From the NCBI GenBank assembly GCA_043392685.1, contig JBHZGM010000023.1: a stretch of 64,000 nt of DNA; one strand, given 5' to 3'. The notes under the pieces are model-generated. The model searched no databases. It saw only the letters and a program-made list of their open reading frames with translations, and had not been told where the DNA came from. Made by a program: the position numbers and the translations under genes. The stretch comes from Metapseudomonas sp043392685 (GTDB taxonomy: Bacteria; Pseudomonadota; Gammaproteobacteria; Pseudomonadales; Pseudomonadaceae). Shown piece after piece: positions 45,850 to 54,514 of the stretch (positions within the stretch are counted from its first letter, which is position 1; each line of letters starts with the position of its first letter).

Positions 45850-46548
45850 TCAGAGCACGAAGCCTTCCCGTTCCATGCGCGCCAGCAGGCCCTGCCAGAT
45901 CGGCAGTTCGGCCGTGTTGCCGACGCGTTTGAGGGTGCTGCCTTTCATCGCATAGAGCCCCTGGGCGTCGAAGGCGTAGCGCAGGGCGAGGTCCTTGCGG
46001 CGGGAGGCGGGGAGGATGTCGTCCACCAGGTTGTCGAGGATCAGGGGCTCGGCATCCGGGGTTTCGTAATAGGTCACCACCATGTGCGCCTGGTTCAGCT
46101 CCAGGGCGCGCGCATAGGTGATACGCAGCTTGTCCGGGGCGACGCCCAGTTGCAGCAGGGTGAAGTACTTGGCCAGGGCGAAGTCTTCACAGTCCCCGGC
46201 GCCGCTGGCCAGGGTTTCCACGGGCGTTGCCCAGTAGTCGCGGCGTTGCCACAGCTCGCTGTCGTCGCTGAAGCGAACCTGGCTGTTGATCATCTGGTTG
46301 ACCGCCTGCAACTGCTGCAGCTCGCCCAGTTGGCGGCCGCTTTGCAGCAAGGCATGCCAGGCGTGCAGGCGCTCCTTGGCGGGGCCGCTGTCGCCGTAGC
46401 GCTTTTCCGCCTTGCGCAGTACGGGATCGACGCTCCAGGCGGCCTTGGCGCTGCCAGCACCGAATAGCAGGCCGGTCCCGAAGAGCATCAGGGCGAGGAA
46501 ATGCCAGGACAGGGAAACGCCGAAGCGGCGGGAGGCGGGCTTCTGCAA
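45850..46548 (-). CDS. lapG: LapG-like periplasmic cysteine protease (BTLCP family)
   Basis: LapG cleaves large surface adhesins such as LapA to release biofilm cells, and is restrained by the c-di-GMP receptor LapD. The 232-residue protein has a signal peptide of about 37 residues ending GSAKA. The bacterial transglutaminase-like catalytic triad is C120 (GAGDCEDFALAKY), H155 (NQAHMVV) and D172 (LILDNLVDD). The likely start is TTG at 46548 with GGAGAG about ten bases before. The partner lapD usually lies next to lapG but is not present here, and no large adhesin gene is in the window. The 299 bases upstream hold no gene I can support. Confidence 0.85.
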   Translation of the reverse strand: MQKPASRRFGVSLSWHFLALMLFGTGLLFGAGSAKAAWSVDPVLRKAEKRYGDSGPAKERLHAWHALLQSGRQLGELQQLQAVNQMINSQVRFSDDSELWQRRDYWATPVETLASGAGDCEDFALAKYFTLLQLGVAPDKLRITYARALELNQAHMVVTYYETPDAEPLILDNLVDDILPASRRKDLALRYAFDAQGLYAMKGSTLKRVGNTAELPIWQGLLARMEREGFVL

Positions 46549-46847
46549 CGGGTTGACTCTCCAGGGAAGACGGCCGGAGCTGGGTTCTACGGTGGATCAA
46601 TCCGTTGAGCGAATCACCGGCAAAGGAAAATCCCTCCGCCGGTTTTGGGGATGGGCGAACACTAGGATCGCTGCGCCTCGTGCTGCAAGGGGCAGCAGAC
46701 GCATGGCACGGGTGCGGAGGAGGTGGGGCGGGTGGAAGGGCTCTGGGACGCGCCCTGGAAGCTTTGGCCGATTGTCGGAAAGTCGTCAGGACGCTGCCCG
46801 CCGGGTGCGCAGCAATGGGTGCGCATCCGACGGGCGGTCACTTCAGG

Positions 46848-47147
46848 TCATTTTCCGAACTCGACCCTCTGCTTGTAGATCGGCAACTGGTACTGCTGGG
46901 TTTGCCGTCCACTGGACCGCATGTCGTCATCCTGGGTTCGTTGCCCGGCGGCGGTCGGTTGTTCCTCGACCATCCGGGTAAAGCTGTCGCTGGAATCCTC
47001 CCTCATCTGCAAGATTTGTTGGTTACGCATCTGAAAGTCGCTCAGGCGATCGCTTCCATTTTCCGCGAGGACCGGGCCAGGTCCTGCTGTCATTGCGAGG
47101 GCCAGAAGCAGGCCACTGAGGGCCGTCGTGCTGAATGTCGATTTCAT
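46848..47147 (-). CDS. Small exported hypothetical protein
   Basis: This 99-residue protein has a clear signal peptide (about 28 residues, ending PVLAEN). A hydrophilic Gln- and Asp-rich mature part follows, with no cysteines and no recognisable domain. AAGAGG and GGA precede ATG 47147. It is oriented with lapG but separated from it by 299 bases. The 288 bases upstream contain only the pump terminator at 47364. I do not recognise a family. Confidence 0.65.
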   Translation of the reverse strand: MKSTFSTTALSGLLLALAMTAGPGPVLAENGSDRLSDFQMRNQQILQMREDSSDSFTRMVEEQPTAAGQRTQDDDMRSSGRQTQQYQLPIYKQRVEFGK

Positions 47148-47363
47148 GATCCTTACCTCTTGTTTCCCCCTCTCGCTCCCCTATCGAGTGGATTTACAGG
47201 ATCGGCCATTGTTACAGGCAGTGGCGAAGGCCTGACGGATGGCAGGGAAATGGACCGACGGTCCAACGCAAGGCATTGAATGGCATGGATATTTCCGACG
47301 TTTCTGCCCGAATTAGAAGCAGCGGGGCGGGGGGCTGCGAATCACCGGACCTTTCGTGCACGC

Positions 47364-47394
47364 AAAAAAAACGCCCCGCCAAGGGGGCGGGGCG
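47364..47394 (-). terminator. Intrinsic terminator of the RND pump operon
   Basis: On the minus strand CGCCCCGCC-type arms (47372-47380 and 47386-47394) form a GC hairpin followed by eight T residues (the A-run at 47364-47371). It lies 42 bases beyond the stop of the outer-membrane channel gene. Confidence 0.92.
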
Positions 47395-47435
47395 CCGCGT
47401 GGATTCCTCGTCCGTGAGGATTGGGGAATCGCGGA

Positions 47436-48869
47436 TCAAGCGTTCGGGGAGGTTTCCCCCTGTTCTTTCCAGCCGCCGCCGAGGGCCTTGTACAGGTTCA
47501 CCTCGCTGGCCAGTTGGTTGAGGCGGTCGCCGATCAGTTGCTGGCGGGCGCTGAACAGCTGGCGCTGGGCGTCCAGCAGGGTCAGGTAGCTGTCCACGCC
47601 GGTGCGGTAGCGGCGCTCGGCGAGGCGGTAGTACTCCTCGGTGGTCTTAACCAGGGCGCGCTGGGAGTCCAGCTGCTGCTGGTAGGTGGTGCGCGCGGCG
47701 AGGCCGTCGGCGACTTCCTGGAAGGCCACCTGGATGGCTTTCTCGTACTGCGCCACCTGGATGTCCTTTTGCAGCTCGGCGTAGTCGAGGTTCGCCTTCA
47801 GGCGGCCGGCGGTGAAGATCGGCAGGCTGATGCTCGGCTGGAACAGCCAGCTGCCCGAACCTGCGTCGAACAGCCCGGAGAGCTCGTTGCTCATGCTGCC
47901 GGCGTTGGCGGTCAGGCTGACGCTGGGGAAGAAGGCCGCGCGCGCCGCGCCGATATTGGCGTTGGCCGATTTGAGCAGATGCTCGGCCTGGACCACGTCG
48001 GGACGGCGTTGCAACAGGTCGGACGGCAGACCCGGCGGCACTTCGGCCAGCAGGTCGTCGTCCAGCGCCAGGCCCTTGGGCAGGTCCGCCGGCAGGGCGG
48101 TGCCTACCAGCTGGGCCAGGGCGTTGCGGTCCTGGGCCACGAGGCGGGTGTACTGCGCGAGGCTGACCTGGGCGCTTTCCACCGCGGTGCGCGCCTGGCT
48201 CAGGGCCAGGGCATCGGCGACGCCGACGTCGAAGCTGCGCTGGGTGAGGGCGTAGCTTTGCTGGTAGGTCTTCAGGGTGTCCCGGGTCAGCTGCAACAGG
48301 GCCTGGTCGGCCTGCCAGTCCAGGTACGCGGTGGCCACCGAGGCCACCAGGCTGATCTGGGTGCTGCGGCGTGCCTGTTCGGTGGCGAAGTACTGCTCCA
48401 GGGCCTGCTCGTTGAGGCTGCGCAGGCGGCCGAAGAAGTCCAGCTCCCAGGCGTTGGTGCCGAGGGTGGCGCTATAGGTGCTGATGGTGTCGGCCTGGCC
48501 GCTCTGGCTCATGATGCCGGGGGTGCGCTGGCGGGTGGCGCCGCCGTCGGCCGAGAGGCTGGGGAACAGCTCGGAGCGCTGGATGCGATAGAGCGCGCGG
48601 TAGGCCTCGACGTTCAGCGCGGCGGTGCGCAGGTCACGGTTGTTGTCCAGGGCGAGCTGTACCAGTTGGCGCAGCGCCGGGTCCTGGAAGAAGGCCTGCC
48701 AGTCGAGGTCGGCGGCGGCGGTGTTCACCTGGGCCGCGCCCTGGCTGTACGCCTCGCCTTCGGGCCAGGCGTTTTCCACCGGCGCTTCCGGGCGCTGGTA
48801 GTCGGGGATCATGGAGCAGCCACCGAGCAGGGTCGCGGCGATGGCCAGGGACATCAGGGAACGCCTCAC
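47436..48869 (-). CDS. ttgC: RND efflux outer-membrane channel (OprM/TtgC type)
   Basis: This 477-residue lipoprotein of the NodT/OprM family forms the trimeric outer-membrane exit duct of the pump. A lipobox LGGCS gives Cys18, DLDWQAFFQDPALRQLVQLAL follows, and two homologous halves contain LLQRRPDVVQAEHLL and the periplasmic helices. The start is GTG at 48869, overlapping the pump gene stop as GTGA, so it is translationally coupled. An internal ATG at residue 6 is an alternative. It is the last gene of the three-gene operon and is followed by a strong terminator. Confidence 0.93.
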   Translation of the reverse strand: MRRSLMSLAIAATLLGGCSMIPDYQRPEAPVENAWPEGEAYSQGAAQVNTAAADLDWQAFFQDPALRQLVQLALDNNRDLRTAALNVEAYRALYRIQRSELFPSLSADGGATRQRTPGIMSQSGQADTISTYSATLGTNAWELDFFGRLRSLNEQALEQYFATEQARRSTQISLVASVATAYLDWQADQALLQLTRDTLKTYQQSYALTQRSFDVGVADALALSQARTAVESAQVSLAQYTRLVAQDRNALAQLVGTALPADLPKGLALDDDLLAEVPPGLPSDLLQRRPDVVQAEHLLKSANANIGAARAAFFPSVSLTANAGSMSNELSGLFDAGSGSWLFQPSISLPIFTAGRLKANLDYAELQKDIQVAQYEKAIQVAFQEVADGLAARTTYQQQLDSQRALVKTTEEYYRLAERRYRTGVDSYLTLLDAQRQLFSARQQLIGDRLNQLASEVNLYKALGGGWKEQGETSPNA

Positions 48870-51800
48870 TGCAGGGCCTCCTTCTTGATCGCGGCACGGC
48901 TCGCCTTGTCCTTGAACAGCGAGCAGACCAGCACGTAGAACAGCGGCACCCAGAAGATGGCCAGGACGGTGGCGGTGAGCATGCCGCCGATCACGCCGGT
49001 ACCGATGGCGTGCTGGCTACCGGAGCCGGCACCGTTGGAGATGGCCAGGGGCACCACGCCGAGGATGAACGCCAGCGAGGTCATGACGATCGGGCGCAGG
49101 CGCATGCGGCAGGCTTCCACGGCGGCGTCGAACAGGCTCTTGCCCTGCTCGTGCAGCTCCTTGGCGAACTCGACGATGAGGATCGCGTTCTTCGCCGACA
49201 GGCCGATGGTGGTGAGCAGGCCGACCTGGAAGAACACGTCGTTGGACAGGCCGCGCAGGCTGGTGAACATCAGTGCGCCGATCACGCCCAGCGGCACCAC
49301 CAGCATCACCGAGAACGGAATCGACCAGCTCTCGTAGAGCGCCGCCAGGCAGAGGAACACCACCAGCAGCGACAGCGCGTAGAGGGCCGGGGCCTGGGAG
49401 CCGGACAGGCGCTCCTCGTAGGAGAGGCCGGTCCAGGAGTAGCCGACGCCGGCCGGCAACTGCCGGGCGATTTCTTCCACCGCGGCCATGGCTTCACCCG
49501 AGCTGTAGCCCGGCGCCGCTTCGCCGAGGATTTCCACCGCCGGCACGCCGTTGTAGCGGGACAGCTTGGGTGCGCCGTAGGTCCATTCGCCGCTGGCGAA
49601 GGCGCTGAACGGCACCATCTGGCCCTGGTCGTTGCGTACGTACCACTTGCCGAGGTCGTCCGGGTTCATCCGCGCTTCGGGTTGACCTTGCAGGTAGACC
49701 TTCTTCACCCGGCCATGGTCGATGAAGTCGTTGACGTAGCTGGCGCCCCAGGCGATGGAGATGGTGTTGTTGATGTCGGCGAGGGAGATGCCGTGGGCAC
49801 GGGCCTTCTCGTCGTCGATCTGCAACTGGTACTGGGGCTCGTCGCGCAGGCCGTTGGCACGCACGCGGTTGAGCACCGGGTTCTTCGCCGCCAGTTCGAG
49901 GAACTGGTCGCGGGCGGCGTTCAGCGCTTCGTGGCCAACGCCGGCACGGTCCTGCAGGAACAGGTCGAAGCCGGTGGCGTTACCCAGCTCCATCACCGCC
50001 GGCGGGGCGAAGGCGAAGACCATCGCGTCGCGGAAGCTGAAGAAGTGCTTCTGGGCACGCTGGGCCAGTTCGAACACACCCTGGCCGGCACCGGTACGTT
50101 CTTCCCAGGGCTTGAGCATGATGAAGGCCATGGCCGAGCTCTGGCCGCGGCCGGCGAAGTTGAAGCCGGTCACGGTGAACACGGATTGCACGGTTTCCTT
50201 TTCTTCGTCCAGCAGGTATTCGCGCATCTGGTCCACGACCGCCTGGGTGCGCTCGGCGCTGGCGCCGGACGGGGTCTGCACCTGGGCGAAGAGCACGCCC
50301 TGGTCTTCCTCAGGGAGGAAGGCGGTGGGGATGCGGGTGAACAGCCAGCCCATCGCGACGATGATCACCAGGTACAGGGCGAGGTAGGGCGCCTTGCGCT
50401 TGAGTACGCCGCGCACGCCGCGCTCGTAGCCCTGCACGCTGCGGTCGAAGGTGCGGTTGAACCAGCCGAAGAAGCCGCGCTTCTCGTGGTGCCCCTTGGC
50501 GACGGGTTTGAGCAGGGTGGCGCATAGGGCCGGGGTGAAGATCAGCGCCACCAGCACCGACAGGGCCATGGCCGAGACGATGGTGATGGAGAACTGTTTG
50601 TAGATCACGCCGGTGGAGCCGCCGAAGAAGGCCATCGGCAGGAACACCGCCGAGAGCACCAGGGCGATGCCCACCAGCGCGCCCTGGATCTGGCCCATGG
50701 ACTTGCGGGTGGCTTCCAGCGGCGAGAGGCCTTCCTCGGCCATCACCCGTTCGACGTTTTCCACCACAACGATGGCGTCGTCCACCAGCAGGCCGATGGC
50801 TAGCACCATGGCGAACATGGTCAGGGTGTTGATGGTGAAGCCGAACATCGCCAGCACGCCGAAGGTGCCCAGCAGTACCACGGGTACGGCGAGGGTCGGG
50901 ATGATGGTGGCGCGGAAGTTCTGCAGGAACAGGTACATCACCAGGAACACCAGGACGATGGCTTCGCCCAGGGTGTGGATCACGCCTTCGATGGAGGCGG
51001 AAACCACCGGGGTGGTGTCATAGGGGAAGACCACTTTCATGCCGTCGGGCATGAAGGGTTCCAGTTCGGCGATGGTGGCGCGGATTGCCTTGGCGGTATC
51101 CAGGGCGTTGGCACCGGTGGCCAGCTTGATCGCCATGCCGGAGGCCGGCTTGCCGTTGTACTGGGCGCTGATGCTGTAGTTCTCGCCGCCCAGTTCGATC
51201 TTCGCCACGTCGCGCAGGCGTACCTGGGAGCCGTCGCGGTTGACCTTCAACAGGATGGCGCCGAACTGTTCCGGGGTCTGCAGGCGGGTCTTGCCGATGA
51301 TGGTGGCGTTGAGCTGGGTGCCGGGGGAGGCGGGCAGGCCGCCGAGCTGGCCGGAGGAAATCTGCACGTTCTGCGCCTGGATGGCGCTCTTCACGTCCAC
51401 CGGGGTCAGCTGGTAGTTGTTCAGCCGCGCCGGGTCCAGCCAGATGCGCATGGCGTACTGGGCGCCGAATACCTGGAAGTCGCCCACGCCGCGAGTACGC
51501 GAGATCGGGTCCTGGATGTTGGAGACGATGTAGTTGGCCAGGTCGTTCTTGTCCATGCTGCCGTCTTCGGAGACGACGCCGATGACCAGCAGGAAGTTTT
51601 TCACCGACTTGGTCACGCGGATGCCCTGCTGCTGCACTTCCTGCGGTAGCAGCGGGGTGGCCAGCTGGAGTTTGTTCTGCACCTGCACTTGGGCGATGTC
51701 AGGGTTGGTGCCCTGCTCGAAGGTGGCGGTGATGGTCATGCTGCCGTCGGAGTTGCTCTCCGAGGAGATGTAACGCAGGCCGTCGATACCGTTGAGCTGC

Positions 51801-52000
51801 TGCTCGATGACCTGGACCACGGTGTCCTGCACTGTCTGTGCCGAGGCGCCGGGGTAGGTCACCTGGATGCCCACCGCCGGCGCGGCGATGCTGGGGTACT
51901 GGTTGATGGGCAGCTTGAGGATGGACAGGCCGCCGGCGAGCATGATCACCAGCGCGATCACCCAGGCGAAGATCGGGCGATCGATGAAGAATCTCGACAT
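48866..52000 (-). CDS. ttgB: RND multidrug efflux pump, inner-membrane subunit (MexB/TtgB type)
   Basis: This 1044-residue proton-driven transporter exports antibiotics, solvents and other hydrophobic compounds. It begins MSRFFIDRPIFAWVIALVIM, as do AcrB and MexB. It shows the four HAE1 signatures, including GIQVTYPGASAQTVQD, GLLVDDAIVVVENVERVM with the paired Asp of the proton relay, and GLSAKNAILIVEFAKEL. Twelve membrane helices and two large periplasmic loops are evident. The gene overlaps ttgC by four bases and lies 12 bases after ttgA. The repertoire of substrates cannot be told from sequence. Confidence 0.96.
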   Translation of the reverse strand: MSRFFIDRPIFAWVIALVIMLAGGLSILKLPINQYPSIAAPAVGIQVTYPGASAQTVQDTVVQVIEQQLNGIDGLRYISSESNSDGSMTITATFEQGTNPDIAQVQVQNKLQLATPLLPQEVQQQGIRVTKSVKNFLLVIGVVSEDGSMDKNDLANYIVSNIQDPISRTRGVGDFQVFGAQYAMRIWLDPARLNNYQLTPVDVKSAIQAQNVQISSGQLGGLPASPGTQLNATIIGKTRLQTPEQFGAILLKVNRDGSQVRLRDVAKIELGGENYSISAQYNGKPASGMAIKLATGANALDTAKAIRATIAELEPFMPDGMKVVFPYDTTPVVSASIEGVIHTLGEAIVLVFLVMYLFLQNFRATIIPTLAVPVVLLGTFGVLAMFGFTINTLTMFAMVLAIGLLVDDAIVVVENVERVMAEEGLSPLEATRKSMGQIQGALVGIALVLSAVFLPMAFFGGSTGVIYKQFSITIVSAMALSVLVALIFTPALCATLLKPVAKGHHEKRGFFGWFNRTFDRSVQGYERGVRGVLKRKAPYLALYLVIIVAMGWLFTRIPTAFLPEEDQGVLFAQVQTPSGASAERTQAVVDQMREYLLDEEKETVQSVFTVTGFNFAGRGQSSAMAFIMLKPWEERTGAGQGVFELAQRAQKHFFSFRDAMVFAFAPPAVMELGNATGFDLFLQDRAGVGHEALNAARDQFLELAAKNPVLNRVRANGLRDEPQYQLQIDDEKARAHGISLADINNTISIAWGASYVNDFIDHGRVKKVYLQGQPEARMNPDDLGKWYVRNDQGQMVPFSAFASGEWTYGAPKLSRYNGVPAVEILGEAAPGYSSGEAMAAVEEIARQLPAGVGYSWTGLSYEERLSGSQAPALYALSLLVVFLCLAALYESWSIPFSVMLVVPLGVIGALMFTSLRGLSNDVFFQVGLLTTIGLSAKNAILIVEFAKELHEQGKSLFDAAVEACRMRLRPIVMTSLAFILGVVPLAISNGAGSGSQHAIGTGVIGGMLTATVLAIFWVPLFYVLVCSLFKDKASRAAIKKEALQ

Positions 52001-52012
52001 CTATAGGGCTCC

Positions 52013-53155
52013 TCAGTGGCTCTTGGCCAGGTTGTCACCCGCAGGTTGCTGGGCCGCCACGTTGGTCGCCGGCGCAGCGCTTACCTCTACGCCCGGACGC
52101 ACGAACTGCAGGCCTTCGGTGATCAGGCGGTCGCCGGGGTTGAGGCCTTCGCTGACCAGCCAGCGGTCGCCGACGGTGCGTTCTGCCTTCAGGTGGCGCA
52201 GCTCGACCTTGTTCTCGGCATTCACCACCAGGGCGGTGGCCTGGCCCTTGAGGTCGCGGGTCACGCCTTGCTGCGGCGCGAGGATGGCCTCCTGCTTGAC
52301 CGCCGAGCCCAGGCGGGCATGGACGAACATGCCCGGCAGCAGGGTGTGCTCCGGGTTCGGGAAGACCGCGCGCAGGGTCACCGAGCCGGTGCCTTCGTCC
52401 ACCGAGACTTCGGAGAACTCCAGGCTGCCCTCGTGCGGGTACTCGCTGCCGTCTTCCAGCAGCAGGGATACCCTGGCGCCGCTGTCGCCGGCCTTTTCCA
52501 GCTGGCCCTCGGCCAGTTCCCGGCGCAGGCGCAGAAGATCCTTGGTGGACTGGGTGACGTCGACATAGATCGGGTCGAGCTGCTGGATGGTGGCCATGGC
52601 CTGGCTCTGGCCGTTGCTCACCAGGGCGCCTTCGGTAACCGCCGAACGGCCGACGCGGCCGGAGATCGGCGCCAGTACCTTGGTGTAGCGCAGGTCGATG
52701 CTGGCTTTCTCCAGCGCGGCCTCGGCCTGCAGGCGGGCGGCCTGGGACTCGTCATAGGCCTGCCGGCTCACCGCCTGGTCGCTGACCAGATCCTTGTAGC
52801 GCTCGGCCAGGGACCTGGCCGACGCCAGGCTGGCCTGGGCGCTCTTGTAGGTGGCGGCGTAGACGGACGGATCGATCTGGTAGAGCTGCTGGCCGGCCTT
52901 GACCTCGCTGCCTTCGGTGAACAGGCGCTTCTGGATGATGCCATCCACTTGTGGACGCACCTCGGCAATGCGGAAGGCTGCGGTACGGCCCGGCAGTTCG
53001 GTGGTCAGGGTGAAACTCTGGGGCTGGAGGGTCACGACGCCGACCTTGGGCGTCTGGGCGGGCGGCGGAGCCGAGGCTTCCTGGCAGCCGGTCAGGGCGA
53101 GCGTGGTCAGTGCGATGGCGGAAACCAAGGCGGCAAAGGCTGGCTTCATGGGCAT
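52013..53155 (-). CDS. ttgA: RND efflux periplasmic adaptor (MexA/TtgA type)
   Basis: This 380-residue membrane-fusion lipoprotein links pump and channel. A lipobox LTLTGC is followed by QEASAPP. A lipoyl/hairpin domain comes next, with VRPQVDGIIQKRLFTEGSEVKAGQQLYQID-type sequence. Then come LRYTKVLAPISGRVGRSAVTEGALV and LLPGMFVHARLGSAV, very similar to TtgA. The start is probably ATG 53155 or the nearby 53149; a third ATG at 53170 has no Shine-Dalgarno. The operon is read away from the TtgR-like gene, and its promoter should overlap the operator at 53243. Confidence 0.95.
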   Translation of the reverse strand: MPMKPAFAALVSAIALTTLALTGCQEASAPPPAQTPKVGVVTLQPQSFTLTTELPGRTAAFRIAEVRPQVDGIIQKRLFTEGSEVKAGQQLYQIDPSVYAATYKSAQASLASARSLAERYKDLVSDQAVSRQAYDESQAARLQAEAALEKASIDLRYTKVLAPISGRVGRSAVTEGALVSNGQSQAMATIQQLDPIYVDVTQSTKDLLRLRRELAEGQLEKAGDSGARVSLLLEDGSEYPHEGSLEFSEVSVDEGTGSVTLRAVFPNPEHTLLPGMFVHARLGSAVKQEAILAPQQGVTRDLKGQATALVVNAENKVELRHLKAERTVGDRWLVSEGLNPGDRLITEGLQFVRPGVEVSAAPATNVAAQQPAGDNLAKSH

Positions 53156-53242
53156 CTGAAGGGACCTCATTTTTGGGGGGACAGCCTTCTAACGGAAAGC
53201 TGGGCGCAGGGCAGGTTGTGGATTCTTGCGAAGGCGAACGAA

Positions 53243-53271
53243 TATACTTACATGCGTGAATGTTTGTAAAT
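53243..53271. promoter_or_regulatory. TtgR-type operator in the divergent promoter region
   Basis: TATACTTACATGCGTGAATG continues into TTTGTAAAT, giving TTACA and TTGTAA half-sites. This closely matches the P. putida ttgABC operator in reverse orientation, whose core also runs from CTTACAT to TTGTAAAT. It is 88 bases from the ttgA start and 87 from the repressor start, so one site can control both. Confidence 0.88.
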
Positions 53272-53357
53272 TGAATCTTCTGTTGTCGATGTCAGATTTT
53301 ATTACCGTGCAGTGAAGATTTTTCCTTTGAGAGCAATCAGATAGGTCCCAGCGGCGA

Positions 53358-53999
53358 ATGGCCAGACGTACCAAAGAGGAAGCCGAAGAAACCCGCGTGC
53401 AGATACTCGATGCCACTGAGCGGGTATTTCACGAGAAGGGCGTTTCCCGTTCCTCGCTGGCGGAAATCGCCGCTGCCGCGGGGGTCAGCCGCGGCGCCAT
53501 CTACTGGCATTTCGAGAACAAGAACGACCTGTTCCAGGCCATGCTCGAGCGCATCCGTACGCCGCTGGAGGAGCTGGCCCGCGCCAGCGAGAGCGAAGAC
53601 GAGCCCGATCCCCTCGGGCGCATGCACCAGCTGATGGTGCGCATGCTCAGGCGTGTGGAACTGGACCCGCAGAGCCGGCGCATCCACGAAATTCTCCGGC
53701 ACAAGGTGGAATACACCAAGGAACTGGGCGATCTGCGCCAGCAGATGGAAGACCAGAGCCTCGAATGCGATCAGCGCATCGCCAAGGCGCTGCGCAATGC
53801 AGTAAGCCGTGGCCAGTTGCCCGCCGACCTGGATTGCCGCCGTGCCGCGATCAGCGTGCATGCCTATTTGGAGGGCATCCAGACCAACTGGCTGCTGGTG
53901 CCGGAGCGCTACTCGCTGGCCGACGAGGCCGAAAACCTGGTGAACAGCCTGATGGACATGCTCAAGTCCAGCCCCGCGCTGCGAGTCAGGGCGAACTGA
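53358..53999 (+). CDS. ttgR: TetR-family repressor of the RND pump (TtgR type)
   Basis: This 213-residue repressor has an N-terminal TetR helix-turn-helix (RTKEEAEETRVQILDATERV, then GVSRGAIYWHFENKNDLFQ) and a ligand-binding C-terminal domain. The domain includes EILRHKVEYTKEL and VHAYLEGIQTNWLL. It aligns along its length with TtgR of P. putida (210 residues), including ARASESEDE and the SPALR end. TtgR-type repressors leave the operator when drugs or flavonoids bind. The gene is divergent from ttgABC with the operator between them. Identity to the best-known members is partial in the ligand pocket, so the inducer spectrum may differ. Confidence 0.92.
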   Translation: MARRTKEEAEETRVQILDATERVFHEKGVSRSSLAEIAAAAGVSRGAIYWHFENKNDLFQAMLERIRTPLEELARASESEDEPDPLGRMHQLMVRMLRRVELDPQSRRIHEILRHKVEYTKELGDLRQQMEDQSLECDQRIAKALRNAVSRGQLPADLDCRRAAISVHAYLEGIQTNWLLVPERYSLADEAENLVNSLMDMLKSSPALRVRAN

Positions 54000-54514
54000 A
54001 CCTTCAAGGTATTGCGATCTCGCGGGCGGCGGTGCGTGTGCGGTTCGCTTCGCGGTTGATGCCGGGCGCGTTGGGCCTCGCTGCGCTCGGACCAACCTAC
54101 GGGGCGGCTGCTGTGCGGCCTCGCCGGGCGATTGGTCGCACCGCATAGAGGCACGTTATCCATTCCGTGTCGGCCATACCATCAACGCTATACGTCATTT
54201 ATCCGGCGCCAGTTTCGTTGTCGGGACGGCTTCCACGCCCGGCCGGAATTTCCCCAAAAGTGGGTCAAGCTGCTCTGGAACGGGCCTTTCGGACTTTATG
54301 AGAAGAACTCTCGTCTGAATGCCTCATGTCGCTGGTCGGGGTTAATCCCGCAGCCGTCCGGCAGACGGGGTCCGGCTCTGGCGGTGCGCCGGAGTCTTGG
54401 CTAAGCCTGTCTGTAGGCTTCTGCGGGGGCAGCGGCGTTTTGCTCCGCGGGCTCGAACTACAAGAAGGCGGCCGGACATGGCCGAACCCATCACCCATCC
54501 AGTAGAGCGCCGAG
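54000..54514. other. 515-base region without a gene
   Basis: I find no supportable gene here. It contains a partial copy of the TCGGACCAACCTACGG-type repeat at 54071-54101 (half of the palindrome seen at 37356). It presumably also holds the promoter of the secretion operon. No terminator with a T-run is clear. Confidence 0.6.
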
